NCBI GenBank assembly: GCA_000725195.1
Contig: JAIL01000247.1
Span: forward strand, 1-36,366
Source of the DNA: Snodgrassella alvi SCGC AB-598-O02
GTDB taxonomy: Bacteria; Pseudomonadota; Gammaproteobacteria; Burkholderiales; Neisseriaceae
Direction of reading: 5' to 3'
Length of the DNA stretch: 36,366 nucleotides
Within the stretch, counting starts at the first letter, position 1; the number at the start of each line of letters is the position of its first letter. The notes under the pieces are model-generated. The model saw only the letters and a list, made by a program, of their open reading frames with translations. It had not been told where the DNA came from and did not search any database. A program made the translations under genes and the position numbers. This document shows positions 26,267 to 34,923 of this stretch, piece by piece.

Positions 26267-26345
26267 TAGACATTTTGTCTAAAAATATTACAAATATTGG
26301 CTATTAATCACAAAACTATAAATTTTTAGACAAAATACTTGTCAA
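26267..26345. promoter_or_regulatory. Repeated GACA...TGTC dyads in the gshA-leuC divergent region
   Basis: A perfect dyad TAGACATTTTGTCTA (26267-26281) and a looser one with the same half-sites (TAGACA 26327-26332, TGTCAA 26340-26345) are exactly 60 bases apart. The second overlaps the -35 of the candidate leuC promoter. This is the layout of a repressor or LysR-type regulator acting on leuC and perhaps gshA. Confidence 0.45.
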
Positions 26346-26367
26346 TTTTTTTTTACAGTATTAAGAT
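26339..26367 (+). promoter_or_regulatory. Candidate sigma-70 promoter of leuC
   Basis: TTGTCA (26339-26344), a 17-base spacer rich in T, and TAAGAT (26362-26367). Good spacing, 39 bases before the leuC start. Confidence 0.55.
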
Positions 26368-26405
26368 GCAACTCAGATAATTCTTAATAAAAAGCAATAA
26401 CTACA

Positions 26406-27818
26406 ATGAAAACACAAACACTGTACGATAAACTCTGGAATAGCCATATTGTCCAAGAACAAGCAGACGGTACCGTTTTGCTTTACATTGATCGTCATTT
26501 GGTACATGAGGTGACCAGTCCACAGGCTTTTGAAGGACTTAAACTGGCGCACAGGCCTTTATGGCGACAACAAAGTATTGTTGCTACTGCCGACCACAAC
26601 ACGCCGACAGATCACTGGGAAAAAGGTATAACCGAACCTATTTCCAAATTACAGGTTGATACGCTGGATCGGAATATTCATGACTTTGGCGTCAAAACTT
26701 ATTATCCGTTCAAAAATATAAATCAGGGTATTGTACATGTTGTTGGACCTGAACAGGGTGCGACGCTGCCAGGCATGACAGTTGTTTGTGGTGACTCTCA
26801 CACTTCAACCCACGGTGCATTTGGTGCCTTAGCTCATGGAATTGGCACGTCAGAAGTTGAACACGTTATGGCTACTCAGTGTATTACAGCGAAAAAATCC
26901 AAAGCCATGCTAATAGAAATTGATGGTGAGCTGGCAGAGGGAATCACCGCTAAAGATATGGCCTTATATATTATTGGTCAGATTGGGACAGCCGGTGGCA
27001 CAGGCTATGCAATTGAATTTGCCGGTTCAGCCGTTAAAGCCTTGTCTATGGAAGGCCGTATGACATTATGTAATATGGCCATCGAAGCTGGTGCCCGTTC
27101 GGGTCTGGTTGCCGTAGACGATAAAACCATAGAATATATTAAGGAACGCCATCTTGCACCTAAAGGTGATGCTTGGGATCAGGCGGTTAACTATTGGAAA
27201 ACCTTGGTTTCAGATGAAGGTGCTCATTTCGATCAAGTCATTCACCTACACGCTAAAGATATTGCACCTCAGGTAACGTGGGGAACCTCACCGGAAATGG
27301 TTACGGCAGTAACCCATCACGTACCCGATCCGGCTGATGAAAAAGATCCTGTTAAGCGAGAAGGGATGGAAAGAGCTTTAAAGTATATGGGCTTAACAGC
27401 TGGTACTCCACTGACAGATATTCCCGTGGATGTGGTATTTATCGGCTCTTGTACCAACGGACGTATCGAAGACCTGCGTAGTGCTGCTGATGTAGCCAAG
27501 GGGCGCCACAAAGCGAGCAATGTCAAACGTGTTCTGATCGTGCCCGGTTCAGGTTTGGTAAAAAAACAGGCCGAAGCAGAAGGACTGGATCAAATATTTA
27601 TTAATGCCGGTTTTGAGTGGCGTGAACCCGGTTGTTCAATGTGCTTAGCCATGAATGCTGACAGATTGCAACCGCAAGAACGCTGTGCCTCTACTTCTAA
27701 TCGCAATTTTGAGGGGCGTCAGGGCAATAATGGACGAACACATTTAGTGAGTCCGGCGATGGCTGCCACCGCTGCCATTAATGGACATTTCGCTGATATA
27801 CGACATTTAAAAGGTTAA
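26406..27818 (+). CDS. leuC: 3-isopropylmalate dehydratase large subunit
   Basis: With LeuD isomerises 2- to 3-isopropylmalate in leucine synthesis. An aconitase-fold 4Fe-4S protein of 470 residues, standard length. Cluster ligands are visible in [16 protein letters not shown] (about 348-363) and [11 protein letters not shown] (about 406-416), and the substrate block [26 protein letters not shown] near 131-156. A single-gene start with its own promoter candidate; followed by two entericidin-like genes and then leuD rather than directly by leuD. Confidence 0.98.
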   Translation: MKTQTLYDKLWNSHIVQEQADGTVLLYIDRHLVHEVTSPQAFEGLKLAHRPLWRQQSIVATADHNTPTDHWEKGITEPISKLQVDTLDRNIHDFGVKTYYPFKNINQGIVHVVGPEQGATLPGMTVVCGDSHTSTHGAFGALAHGIGTSEVEHVMATQCITAKKSKAMLIEIDGELAEGITAKDMALYIIGQIGTAGGTGYAIEFAGSAVKALSMEGRMTLCNMAIEAGARSGLVAVDDKTIEYIKERHLAPKGDAWDQAVNYWKTLVSDEGAHFDQVIHLHAKDIAPQVTWGTSPEMVTAVTHHVPDPADEKDPVKREGMERALKYMGLTAGTPLTDIPVDVVFIGSCTNGRIEDLRSAADVAKGRHKASNVKRVLIVPGSGLVKKQAEAEGLDQIFINAGFEWREPGCSMCLAMNADRLQPQERCASTSNRNFEGRQGNNGRTHLVSPAMAATAAINGHFADIRHLKG

Positions 27819-27907
27819 CAACTTGCAGTTTTAAGCCAGCGAGTGCATGATAGTATTGTAGTACTGATTGATTTTATTAAATTTTATCTTTACATAAGGA
27901 GTAAAGC

Positions 27908-28030
27908 ATGAAAAAAATGTTGTTGATCGCTGCAATGGTTATGGCTGTACTCACTGGTTGTCACACCATTCACGGAGTTGGTCAGGATGTTAAAGCCGGT
28001 GGCGAACACCTTTCTAACGCAGCTCATTAA
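27908..28030 (+). CDS. Entericidin A/B-family lipopeptide, first copy
   Basis: 40 residues: MKKMLLIAAMVMAVLTGC is a lipoprotein signal with lipobox Leu-Thr-Gly-Cys (Cys18), then HTIHGVGQDVKAGGEHLSNA, the Gly-x-Gly-x-Asp-x-x-x-Gly-Gly pattern of entericidins. E. coli EcnA/EcnB are membrane lipoproteins proposed to be an antidote and toxin pair linked to stationary-phase lysis. AAGGAG lies 8 bases before the ATG, an ideal ribosome site. It lies between leuC and leuD on the coding strand, so it is probably co-transcribed with them. Confidence 0.85.
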   Translation: MKKMLLIAAMVMAVLTGCHTIHGVGQDVKAGGEHLSNAAH

Positions 28031-28047
28031 TATATAAGGATAAAATT

Positions 28048-28188
28048 ATGAAAAAACTTATACTATTGAGCCTTGTCATCGCTGGCTTCCTGTCCGCTTG
28101 TCATACTGTGTCTGGTGTTGGCCGGGATATATCTGCTGGCGGACAAGCAATAAGTAATTCTTCTGACGCAGTACGCTCTGATATGTAA
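28048..28188 (+). CDS. Entericidin A/B-family lipopeptide, second copy
   Basis: 46 residues, a diverged tandem copy of the preceding gene: lipobox Leu-Ser-Ala-Cys (Cys18), then HTVSGVGRDISAGGQAISNS, with a longer charged tail (SDAVRSDM). AAGGA lies about 9 bases before its ATG and 17 bases separate it from the first copy. The pair mirrors the ecnA-ecnB tandem of E. coli, where the longer member is the lytic one. Which copy would act as antidote here cannot be read from the sequence. Confidence 0.85.
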   Translation: MKKLILLSLVIAGFLSACHTVSGVGRDISAGGQAISNSSDAVRSDM

Positions 28189-28194
28189 TTTTAA

Positions 28195-28214
28195 GCAAGC
28201 CCGTACGGGCTTGC
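28195..28214. repeat. 20-base GC-rich perfect palindrome between ecn pair and leuD
   Basis: GCAAGCCCGT is followed at once by its reverse complement ACGGGCTTGC, 6 bases after the second entericidin stop and 37 bases before leuD. There is no T tract, so it may be an RNA-processing or stability hairpin separating expression of the lipopeptides from leuD. Confidence 0.6.
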
Positions 28215-28251
28215 ACTCAACTCAATCATTAACTACAAAAATATTAAACAC

Positions 28252-28887
28252 ATGAATTCTTTTACTACCTTAACCGCATTGGTTGCACCTCTTGATCGTG
28301 CCAACGTTGACACAGACGCTATTATTCCTAAGCAATTTTTGAAATCTATTAAACGCAGTGGCTTTGGCCCTAATGCCTTTGACGAATGGCGTTATCTCGA
28401 CCATGGCGAACCAGGCATGGATAACAGTAAACGACCATTAAACCCTGACTTTGTTCTTAATCAACCACGTTATCAAAATGCGCATATCTTGCTGACACGA
28501 AAGAATTTTGGTTGTGGATCCAGTCGCGAACATGCTCCATGGGCGCTTGAAGACTATGGTTTTCGCGTGGTAATTGCTCCTTCTTTTGCCGATATATTTT
28601 TTAATAATTGTTATAAAAATGGCTTACTGCCAATTGTATTACCGGAAAAAGATGTAGATCAGTTATTTCAGGAGGTATTTGCACTTGAGGGTTATCAATT
28701 AAGTATTGATTTACCAAGTCAAACTGTCACCACACCCAACGGAACAACCTATCACTTTGAAATAACAGATCATCGCAAGCATTGTTTGCTTAATGGATTA
28801 GATGAAATCGGATTGACATTGCAACATGCAGATGCCATTAAAGCATTTGAAGTTAAGCACCGCCAACAACAACCGTGGCTGTACTAA
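28252..28887 (+). CDS. leuD: 3-isopropylmalate dehydratase small subunit
   Basis: Swivelling-domain partner of LeuC. 211 residues, close to the usual 200-213. Hallmarks are the start of the fold at [22 protein letters not shown] (about 10-31), the loop [19 protein letters not shown] (about 81-99) and the block [21 protein letters not shown]. It belongs with leuC functionally, although two small lipoprotein genes separate them. A long spacer lies between it and leuB. Confidence 0.98.
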   Translation: MNSFTTLTALVAPLDRANVDTDAIIPKQFLKSIKRSGFGPNAFDEWRYLDHGEPGMDNSKRPLNPDFVLNQPRYQNAHILLTRKNFGCGSSREHAPWALEDYGFRVVIAPSFADIFFNNCYKNGLLPIVLPEKDVDQLFQEVFALEGYQLSIDLPSQTVTTPNGTTYHFEITDHRKHCLLNGLDEIGLTLQHADAIKAFEVKHRQQQPWLY

Positions 28888-29030
28888 CCTTACTAAACGT
28901 CTTAGCCAACCATAGTAACTACTTGATCTAACAACTTTGATATAACCAGGCATTTTAATCAGCAGATAATTATCATCGTGCCATATATTGCAGTTATTTA
29001 CCTAAATCATTGATTGAATAAAATAACCTA
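28888..29030. other. Spacer after leuD, first part of the leuD-leuB gap
   Basis: The whole leuD-leuB gap is 806 bases (28888-29693). The left 143 bases show no structure. The decayed frame at 29031 follows, and 29340-29693 is AT-rich with no strong hairpin; leuB needs a promoter there. Confidence 0.5.
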
Positions 29031-29339
29031 ATGAACGATGAAACTAAAATCAACAGGGCATTTACTTCTTAAGTTTTTTTACAACTATTTGCTGGATTTT
29101 CAGGGGGGATGCTTATCTTTGTCGTTTTTAAGGTTAATCCAGCGGATTAACCTCTTTTTGGCCAGATTTATGCAGAAATGGTTAAAATTAAATTGGCAGC
29201 TTTAATGTTAAATAGTTTCTTATGCATTGTATCACTGGCCTTTTTAATATTTCGGTATAACTATCTTACTAAGATGAGCAAGCCTTATTATTTCCTTTTT
29301 CCTGACAGTTACCAGAAATTAGTAAAATATTTTTTCTGA
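29031..29339 (+). pseudogene. Decayed small membrane-protein frame between leuD and leuB
   Basis: A frame of 102 codons from ATG 29031 to TGA 29337-29339 is broken by two TAA (29070-29072 and 29148-29150). The readable parts, VFLQLFAGFSGGMLIFVVFKV and LAALMLNSFLCIVSLAFLIF, look like two membrane helices, the second followed by a basic segment and FPDSYQKLVKYFF. Two stops in 102 codons is fewer than chance in such AT-rich DNA, so decay of a real gene is plausible, not proven. No family recognised. Confidence 0.35.
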
Positions 29340-29693
29340 TCAACAACTTAAAAGATATTTTGATGGAGTGGCATTCGATAAATTTTATTTATTTGTTCGC
29401 TTTTATTTATTTCAGAAAAAACATGCTAGTGGATCTTGTCAGTAAAATTAATCTTAACTCTGAGATGATGTCAATCTGCGAATTAAATTTTTTCTTGTTT
29501 ATTTTCAATCCGCAATTTTACAATCGATTCAACATAATCATGTTTTAAAATCTCTTTTATTTTGCCTAAAAAGTGACAAATTGCTACAAAATTGGAATAA
29601 TTAAAACAAATTTATTTCTTTTTACTCCTCATTATAGAAATACACTTCAATCCTAGCTAATAGCCACAATCTTACATAATGAAAGAAAAAAAA

Positions 29694-30764
29694 ATGACTA
29701 AACATATCGCTATTTTACCGGGTGACGGCATTGGACCAGAAATTGTGGCACAGGCTGTGCGTATTTTAGATAAACTGAAAGCTGATGGTTTAGATATCGA
29801 TTATCAGTATGCGCCCCTAGGTGGAGCAGCATATGAAGAATATCACCATCCCTATCCACCTTATACGCAAGAAATTTGCCAGCAAGCTGATGCTATATTG
29901 CTTGGCGCTGTCGGGGGGCCACAATACGACACACTAGAACGCTCATTACGTCCCGAGCGTGGTTTACTTGCCATTCGCAAAGATTTGAACTTATTTGGTA
30001 ATCTCCGCCCTGCCATTCTTTATCCTGAACTAGCCAATGCATCCACTTTGAAACCGGAAGTGGTTTCTGGTCTGGATATTTTGATTGTTCGTGAACTGAC
30101 AGGAGATGTCTATTTTGGTGAACCGCGAGGTATTCACACTTTAGCCAATGGTGAACGTGAAGGTATCAATACGATGCGATACAAAGAAAGTGAAATTCGG
30201 CGTATTGGTAAAATTGCTTTTGAAGCCGCACAAAAACGGAATAAAAAATTATGTTCCGTTGATAAAGCTAATGTTCTGGAAACCACCGAATTGTGGCGCG
30301 AAATCATGACTGATATGAATAAAGACTACCCTGACGTTAGTTTAACACATATGTATGTTGATAATGCAGCTATGCAACTGGTTAAAGCACCAAAACAATT
30401 TGATGTAATCGTCACCGGAAATATTTTTGGCGATATCCTTTCTGATCAAGCTTCAATGCTGTCCGGTTCAATTGGTATGCTGCCATCAGCCTCATTAAAT
30501 GAAAGCGGTAAAGGTTTGTACGAACCATCACATGGGTCAGCGCCTGATATTGCCGGCAAGGATTTAGCGAACCCATTAGCCACTATTCTGTCACTGGCGA
30601 TGTTACTGCGCTATAGTTTTAACAATGAGCCAGCTGCACAACGAATCGAACAGGCGGTCGGTCAGGTACTGGCACAGGGTTTGCGAACTCAGGATATTTA
30701 TGAAGTTGGTTGTCAGAAAGTCAGCTGTAGTCAGATGGGTGATGCCGTTCTGATAGCCTTATAG
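29694..30764 (+). CDS. leuB: 3-isopropylmalate dehydrogenase
   Basis: NAD-dependent oxidation and decarboxylation of 3-isopropylmalate. From ATG 29694 it has 356 residues, beginning [17 protein letters not shown], the family's usual start; an in-frame ATG at 29679 would add MKEKK and sits by a nine-A run. Substrate arginines lie in [22 protein letters not shown] (about 89-110), and the metal site in [15 protein letters not shown] (about 241-255), followed by [13 protein letters not shown]. Separated from leuD by the decayed frame, so it probably has its own promoter. A strong terminator follows. Confidence 0.98.
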   Translation: MTKHIAILPGDGIGPEIVAQAVRILDKLKADGLDIDYQYAPLGGAAYEEYHHPYPPYTQEICQQADAILLGAVGGPQYDTLERSLRPERGLLAIRKDLNLFGNLRPAILYPELANASTLKPEVVSGLDILIVRELTGDVYFGEPRGIHTLANGEREGINTMRYKESEIRRIGKIAFEAAQKRNKKLCSVDKANVLETTELWREIMTDMNKDYPDVSLTHMYVDNAAMQLVKAPKQFDVIVTGNIFGDILSDQASMLSGSIGMLPSASLNESGKGLYEPSHGSAPDIAGKDLANPLATILSLAMLLRYSFNNEPAAQRIEQAVGQVLAQGLRTQDIYEVGCQKVSCSQMGDAVLIAL

Positions 30765-30805
30765 GGCAAGCTGATTGCTTAACTGCACTAATTTCCGTAT
30801 ATTCA

Positions 30806-30844
30806 TAACTTAACAGAATATACATTCTGTTAAGTTATTTTTTT
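30806..30844 (+). terminator. Rho-independent terminator after leuB
   Basis: TAACTTAACAGAAT (30806-30819) pairs with ATTCTGTTAAGTTA (30824-30837) around ATAC, a 14-bp stem followed by a T7 run. Confidence 0.93.
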
Positions 30845-30876
30845 GGTATTATTTAAAATTTGCGGATACATTTATT

Positions 30877-32184
30877 TTGACACAGTCATCAACCATTTCT
30901 GCACAGTCAGCAACCGATATCCCTGCTGGCAGCATACCCAGCCACCACGTTGGTTGCCCGAGATGTGGTTTATCAGTGGCTATACCCACTATTGTTCCGG
31001 GCGATCAGGCACAATGTCCGCGATGTCATCAATATTTGGTTCGGGTCGAAAAATATCCTCTTGACACTCCGCTGGCTTACGCAAGTGCAGCTTTGATTAT
31101 CATGATCATCGTCTATACACAGCTGTATATGATAGTGGATATGTTTACATTACATGTAGATCTGACCTTACCCTACATGCTTAGCTCATTAGCCCAGCAG
31201 GACTATTCTTTTCTGGCTGAAGTTATGTTTTTACTGACATTTGGCTCGCCCCTGCTGTTTTTAATTCTGTGCTTATATGTCTATATAGGTCTATATTATC
31301 AACGCGTTCTGCCCGGTATGTTATATGCTACTCGTACACTGGTACGACTGCGTCATTGGATTATGGTAGACGTATTTTTCATTGCTACCCTAGTCGCCTA
31401 TATTAAAATTATCAGTCGGGCACAAATTCATTTTGGTTTAGCTTTTTGGCTAATGATGGTATTAGCCATTTTACTGATCCGCACCTCACAGGGAGTGCCG
31501 GAACACTGGATTTTTTATCAGATCCAAACCCTCACTGGCAATGATCCGACAATAATCAAACACAGTGATAACACCATTAGCTGTAATTATTGCTTATTTG
31601 AACAACCTAATAGTCAAAATATTTGCAATGTGTGTGGATCATTTCTAAGTAAACGCAAACCGCTTAGTCTTCGTATCAGTATGGCTTTTTTACTTAGTGC
31701 CATTATCTTATATATTCCGGCAAATTTAATGCCAATAATGATTACTCGTGCTCCCAATTCCAATCTAGCCAGTACCATTCTTGATGGTATTGAGTATATG
31801 TGGAATGATGGGGATGTCCTGATTGCCGTGGTAATCTTTAGTGCCAGTATGGCCATTCCGATAATGAAAATAATATCTATGCTGGTACTATTATATTCAG
31901 CAGCATATAAACCATTAATATCACCAGCTCGACTAACTATTTTGTATCGAATTACCGAATCTATCGGCCGTTGGTCAATGATTGATATATTTGTCGTCAT
32001 TATTCTTATGTCAGTTTTTACCTCACCTCTGGCTAAAGTGACGCCTGGCGCAGCCAGCATATATTTTTGTGGTGTAGTCATACTAACCATGATTTCTGCA
32101 TTGAGTTTTGATTCACGCTTATTATGGGATGAAGCTAAAGAAGCTGATCATTCCGATAGCTGCTGTACGAGGCACTCCTCATGA
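30877..32184 (+). CDS. pqiA: Paraquat-inducible protein A family membrane protein
   Basis: Inner-membrane partner of an MCE-protein lipid-transport system. 435 residues with two zinc-ribbon pairs: CPRC...CPRC (about 27-53) and CNYC...CNVC (about 236-254), each before a four-helix PqiA domain, which is the YebS/PqiA layout. The start is a TTG; no ATG is available in frame before the first ribbon, and a GCGGA sits about 11 bases upstream. It overlaps pqiB by 4 bases (ATGA). Confidence 0.93.
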   Translation: MTQSSTISAQSATDIPAGSIPSHHVGCPRCGLSVAIPTIVPGDQAQCPRCHQYLVRVEKYPLDTPLAYASAALIIMIIVYTQLYMIVDMFTLHVDLTLPYMLSSLAQQDYSFLAEVMFLLTFGSPLLFLILCLYVYIGLYYQRVLPGMLYATRTLVRLRHWIMVDVFFIATLVAYIKIISRAQIHFGLAFWLMMVLAILLIRTSQGVPEHWIFYQIQTLTGNDPTIIKHSDNTISCNYCLFEQPNSQNICNVCGSFLSKRKPLSLRISMAFLLSAIILYIPANLMPIMITRAPNSNLASTILDGIEYMWNDGDVLIAVVIFSASMAIPIMKIISMLVLLYSAAYKPLISPARLTILYRITESIGRWSMIDIFVVIILMSVFTSPLAKVTPGAASIYFCGVVILTMISALSFDSRLLWDEAKEADHSDSCCTRHSS

Positions 32185-33818
32185 CCCATTCTGAACACAC
32201 ACATCAACAATCTACTGCTACCGTTAAGCATGCTCCACCTTTTAACATACTGGTGTGGATCATTCCAGCATTAGCTTTACTGACTGGAGCCTGGCTGCTC
32301 TTTCAACATATTCGTAATACCGGACCAGAAATCACCTTATATCTGAATGATGCAGACGGGATAGAAATTAACTCTACCGCCATTAAAGTTCTCAATGTAA
32401 CCGTAGGCAAAGTTACGGCCATCACTATCAGCCCTGATGAAAAAGGCGTACAGATAAAAGCGAAAATGAGTGCAGATGTTAAAGATATGCTGCGTAAAGA
32501 CACTCAATTTTGGATCGTCAAACCACGAATTGACCAAAGTGGTGTTACCGGTCTGAATACGCTTGTCTCAGGTTCCTACATTGCGTTCACACCCGGACAT
32601 AGCAAAGAACGAACCTATTCATTTAAGGTACTTGATCTGCCGCCAGTATCTGCTATCTCACAAAACGGCATTCGTTTGAATCTGAAAGGACACAGCGACA
32701 AATTACTGACAGCAGGTAGTCCACTGTTATATGGAGACATGAGTGCGGGTCAAATAGAAAAAGCCTATTTCGATCCTAAAGATGGAAGCGTTCATTATCA
32801 AATTTTTGTTAACAGTCCCTATGATAGCCTGATTAACGATAAAGTTAAATTCTGGTTACAAACAGGTTTACAAATCAAAGCTTCCGGAGGTGGTGTACAC
32901 ATAGACTCAGCCCCCATACCTGCCTTACTTTCCGGTGCTATCGCTTTTAAAACGACCAATGATGGTAGTGGCATTCCGGTAATAAATAACTCTCAGCTTC
33001 CCTTATATAACAGTGAACAGGAACTGGATAATTTACCCACAAAACGGGCACTTTACTATGTCATTTTCTTCAAACAATCCATTCGTGGCTTAAATGTAGG
33101 TGCACCAGTCGAATTTCAGGGACTGAATATCGGTTCAGTTGCAGATGTCCCCTATTTTGCCCATAACGATAGCCATCAATTACTGGAACATGGCTGGATA
33201 CCGGTCAGAATCAGAATTGAACCAGATCGTATGGAAATAAATGCCAGTGTACAGGATGACAAAATATGGCAACAGAAAATCCAGCAAGCACTATATAAAG
33301 GGCTCTCCGCTTCTCTGGAAAAAGATAGTCTACTGACAGGAAATCAATTTATTCGCCTGACTGCAGCTCAAACTAATGCCAGCGTAATCCGCCCTACTGA
33401 TGTTTATCAGGGCTATACCGTAATCGGTAGTAACAATAGTGGCTTAGATATGCTACAAAATCAGCTCTCAGCGCTATTAACTAAATTGAACAAGCTTCCT
33501 GTTGAACGTACACTACACCAATTAGACAGCACTATGTCTCAGTTAAAAACCACTTTGGCAAGTGCCGATCGTCTATTAGCTCAAAACCAGACTCAGCAAA
33601 TTCCTACACAGCTGAACGCAACTCTGCGTGAGCTAAGAAATACACTACAGGGTGTATCCAGCACTTCACCATTGTATGGTGATATTCAGCAAACTTTAAA
33701 GAGCATAGACAAGACCCTGAAAGACGCTCAGCCTACGTTAAAAACCTTAAAACAACAGCCCAATGCCTTGATTTTTAACCGTCGCGGACATGATCCGGAA
33801 CCAAAAGGAGCCAGATAA
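32181..33818 (+). CDS. pqiB: Intermembrane transport protein PqiB (MCE family)
   Basis: 545 residues. One N-terminal membrane helix (FNILVWIIPALALLTGAWLLF, about 23-43) anchors it in the inner membrane; three MCE domains follow (about 45-135, 160-225 and 290-400), recognised by GPEITLYLNDADGIE, GHSDKLLTAGSPLLY and FFKQSIRGLNVGAPVEFQGL. A C-terminal helical segment (about 430-520, LTKLNKLPVERTLHQLD) forms the periplasm-spanning coiled coil in E. coli PqiB. Three MCE units argue for PqiB rather than the seven-unit LetB (YebT). Confidence 0.93.
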   Translation: MTHSEHTHQQSTATVKHAPPFNILVWIIPALALLTGAWLLFQHIRNTGPEITLYLNDADGIEINSTAIKVLNVTVGKVTAITISPDEKGVQIKAKMSADVKDMLRKDTQFWIVKPRIDQSGVTGLNTLVSGSYIAFTPGHSKERTYSFKVLDLPPVSAISQNGIRLNLKGHSDKLLTAGSPLLYGDMSAGQIEKAYFDPKDGSVHYQIFVNSPYDSLINDKVKFWLQTGLQIKASGGGVHIDSAPIPALLSGAIAFKTTNDGSGIPVINNSQLPLYNSEQELDNLPTKRALYYVIFFKQSIRGLNVGAPVEFQGLNIGSVADVPYFAHNDSHQLLEHGWIPVRIRIEPDRMEINASVQDDKIWQQKIQQALYKGLSASLEKDSLLTGNQFIRLTAAQTNASVIRPTDVYQGYTVIGSNNSGLDMLQNQLSALLTKLNKLPVERTLHQLDSTMSQLKTTLASADRLLAQNQTQQIPTQLNATLRELRNTLQGVSSTSPLYGDIQQTLKSIDKTLKDAQPTLKTLKQQPNALIFNRRGHDPEPKGAR

Positions 33819-34354
33819 TGAAAATTTTGTTACCACTTGTCTGTGCTGTCAGTCTGACGCTTGGTGCATGTGCCGGTAATCCGGTTACCTACTATCAACT
33901 ACCCGGAAGTAACTATCAATTACCAACCGGCAGCCAGAGAATTCCAGTACAACTTAATGTGGTACTGGCTGAACGCCTTAATCAGGGGAATTTAGTTTAT
34001 CAGGACAGTCCAACTACTCTGCACTTTGCTCAGCAGCATCTATGGGCTGATGATCTTGGTGGTGAAATTAGTCAGACACTAGCTAATGAACTTAATAAAC
34101 AAAGTATTCGCTATCTGTTTACTCCTGAAAATAAAACCAAAACCACACTAACGGTATATATTCAGTCTTTTCAAGGAAGCTATGATGGTTATATCTACAT
34201 CAGTGGTTACAGCAGCTGGCAGGGTATTAATAATGAACGTGGTCAGAATTTTAATGTCCGGCTACCCCAGCAGGGTAATGGCTACAATAATATGGTGAAT
34301 GCTCTGGCACAAGGGCTCAGCAGTGTAGCCAAAAGCATAGCTCCATATAATTAA
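33818..34354 (+). CDS. pqiC: PqiC-type outer-membrane lipoprotein
   Basis: 178 residues. Signal peptide MKILLPLVCAVSLTLGAC with lipobox Leu-Gly-Ala-Cys (Cys18), then a domain of the PqiC/YmbA (DUF330-like) family, with the early YYQLPG motif and VQLNVVLAERLNQGNLVYQ. In E. coli PqiC is an outer-membrane lipoprotein that binds PqiB and completes the intermembrane channel. The ATG shares its A with the pqiB stop (TAATG), so it is coupled. Last gene of pqiABC. Confidence 0.9.
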   Translation: MKILLPLVCAVSLTLGACAGNPVTYYQLPGSNYQLPTGSQRIPVQLNVVLAERLNQGNLVYQDSPTTLHFAQQHLWADDLGGEISQTLANELNKQSIRYLFTPENKTKTTLTVYIQSFQGSYDGYIYISGYSSWQGINNERGQNFNVRLPQQGNGYNNMVNALAQGLSSVAKSIAPYN

Positions 34355-34359
34355 TCGTT

Positions 34360-34390
34360 AATCCGGGTATATAAATTTTTTACCCGGATT
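34360..34390 (+). terminator. Hairpin terminator after pqiC
   Basis: AATCCGGGTA (34360-34369) pairs with TACCCGGATT (34381-34390) over an 11-base AT loop with a T6 run inside it. No T tract follows the stem, so strength is uncertain. Confidence 0.6.
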
Positions 34391-34731
34391 GTTAAATTAA
34401 CTGATTCAGAGCTTCAATTTGTTTGCATATTAATTTTTGATTAACATAAAAACTATATAAATAATCAATACTGTTTCTGAATTCAATCCATTGCTGTTGA
34501 TTCAAAAATTTAATTTATTATTAACATCAGATTTTTTTGAGTTACTCAATTATCAGAAATTGCTTTATGCTTTAATACTCAGTCACAGCTATCGAATCAG
34601 CAGACAAAATATAAATTTAAATTATATTAAATATTTATAAATATACTAATTATTATTTATTCAATCGTATAGTCTTATTTTTAATACCCAATAATTATTC
34701 TACTTGACAACAAATCAACTGAAAATGATAA
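34391..34731. other. Upstream control region of the RNA-repair operon
   Basis: 341 bases of AT-rich DNA without a reading frame. Its clearest motif is the dyad at 34537-34549. For a sigma-54 promoter this is where an enhancer-binding protein would bind. Confidence 0.5.
34537..34549. promoter_or_regulatory. Dyad TTGAGT-T-ACTCAA, candidate activator site
   Basis: A perfect 6-1-6 dyad 183 bases before the -24 element, within the normal range for an upstream activating sequence. Binding protein unknown. Confidence 0.3.
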
Positions 34732-34747
34732 TGGCGTCGCTTTTGCA
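34732..34747 (+). promoter_or_regulatory. Candidate sigma-54 promoter of the RNA-repair operon
   Basis: TGGCGTCGCTTTTGCA has the -24 TGGC and -12 TTGCA elements of the RpoN consensus TGGCACG-N4-TTGCW at exactly the required spacing. Only the ACG part (here GTC) differs. Transcription would begin near 34758, giving a leader of about 166 bases before the ligase gene. Confidence 0.65.
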
Positions 34748-34777
34748 AATAATATTTAAATTTTAAGAGGTGGCAAA

Positions 34778-34804
34778 ATGCCCGTAGTTAACACTTTATC
34801 TTAA
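34778..34804 (+). CDS. Leader mini-ORF 1 (8 residues)
   Basis: MPVVNTLS, preceded by AAGAGGTGG at ideal spacing. The strong ribosome site is the reason to list it. Its stop TAA overlaps the next ATG (TAATG). Confidence 0.35.
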   Translation: MPVVNTLS

Positions 34805-34851
34805 TGCCGACACGGTATATTCTATCTTATAGTCTTTTCGCTTTTTTATAA
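34804..34851 (+). CDS. Leader mini-ORF 2 (15 residues)
   Basis: MPTRYILSYSLFAFL, coupled by TAATG to mini-ORF 1 and ending at 34851, immediately before the CCTCT that can pair with the mini-ORF 1 ribosome site. Could be a translation-sensing device or chance. Confidence 0.3.
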   Translation: MPTRYILSYSLFAFL

Positions 34852-34923
34852 AGCCTCTACTTTTTAATTCAATCTATAGATCTTTGCCTTGTCGGTTTTC
34901 CCTAATTTTCCGGAGAAAACAAA

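Larger units (their letters stand above)
34758..34923 (+). promoter_or_regulatory. Leader of the RNA ligase mRNA, with mini-ORFs and long-range pairing
   Basis: Complementary pieces: GGCA/TGCC hairpin at 34772-34782; CCGACA (34807-34812) with TGTCGG (34890-34895), extended by GG/CC; AGAGG (34766-34770, the mini-ORF ribosome site) with CCTCT (34854-34858). A GGAG ribosome site (34912-34915) serves the ligase. The set suggests translational or folding control, or a processed RNA. Confidence 0.4.

Noticed and set aside
29360..29548. 62-codon frame between leuD and leuB
   Set aside because: No ribosome site, AT-driven composition (Phe/Ile/Asn-rich), no domain; likely chance.
34772..34784. Second sigma-54-like string TGGCAAAATGCCCG
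   Set aside because: It lacks the TTGC -12 element at the needed spacing; it is better read as a small hairpin and mini-ORF start.
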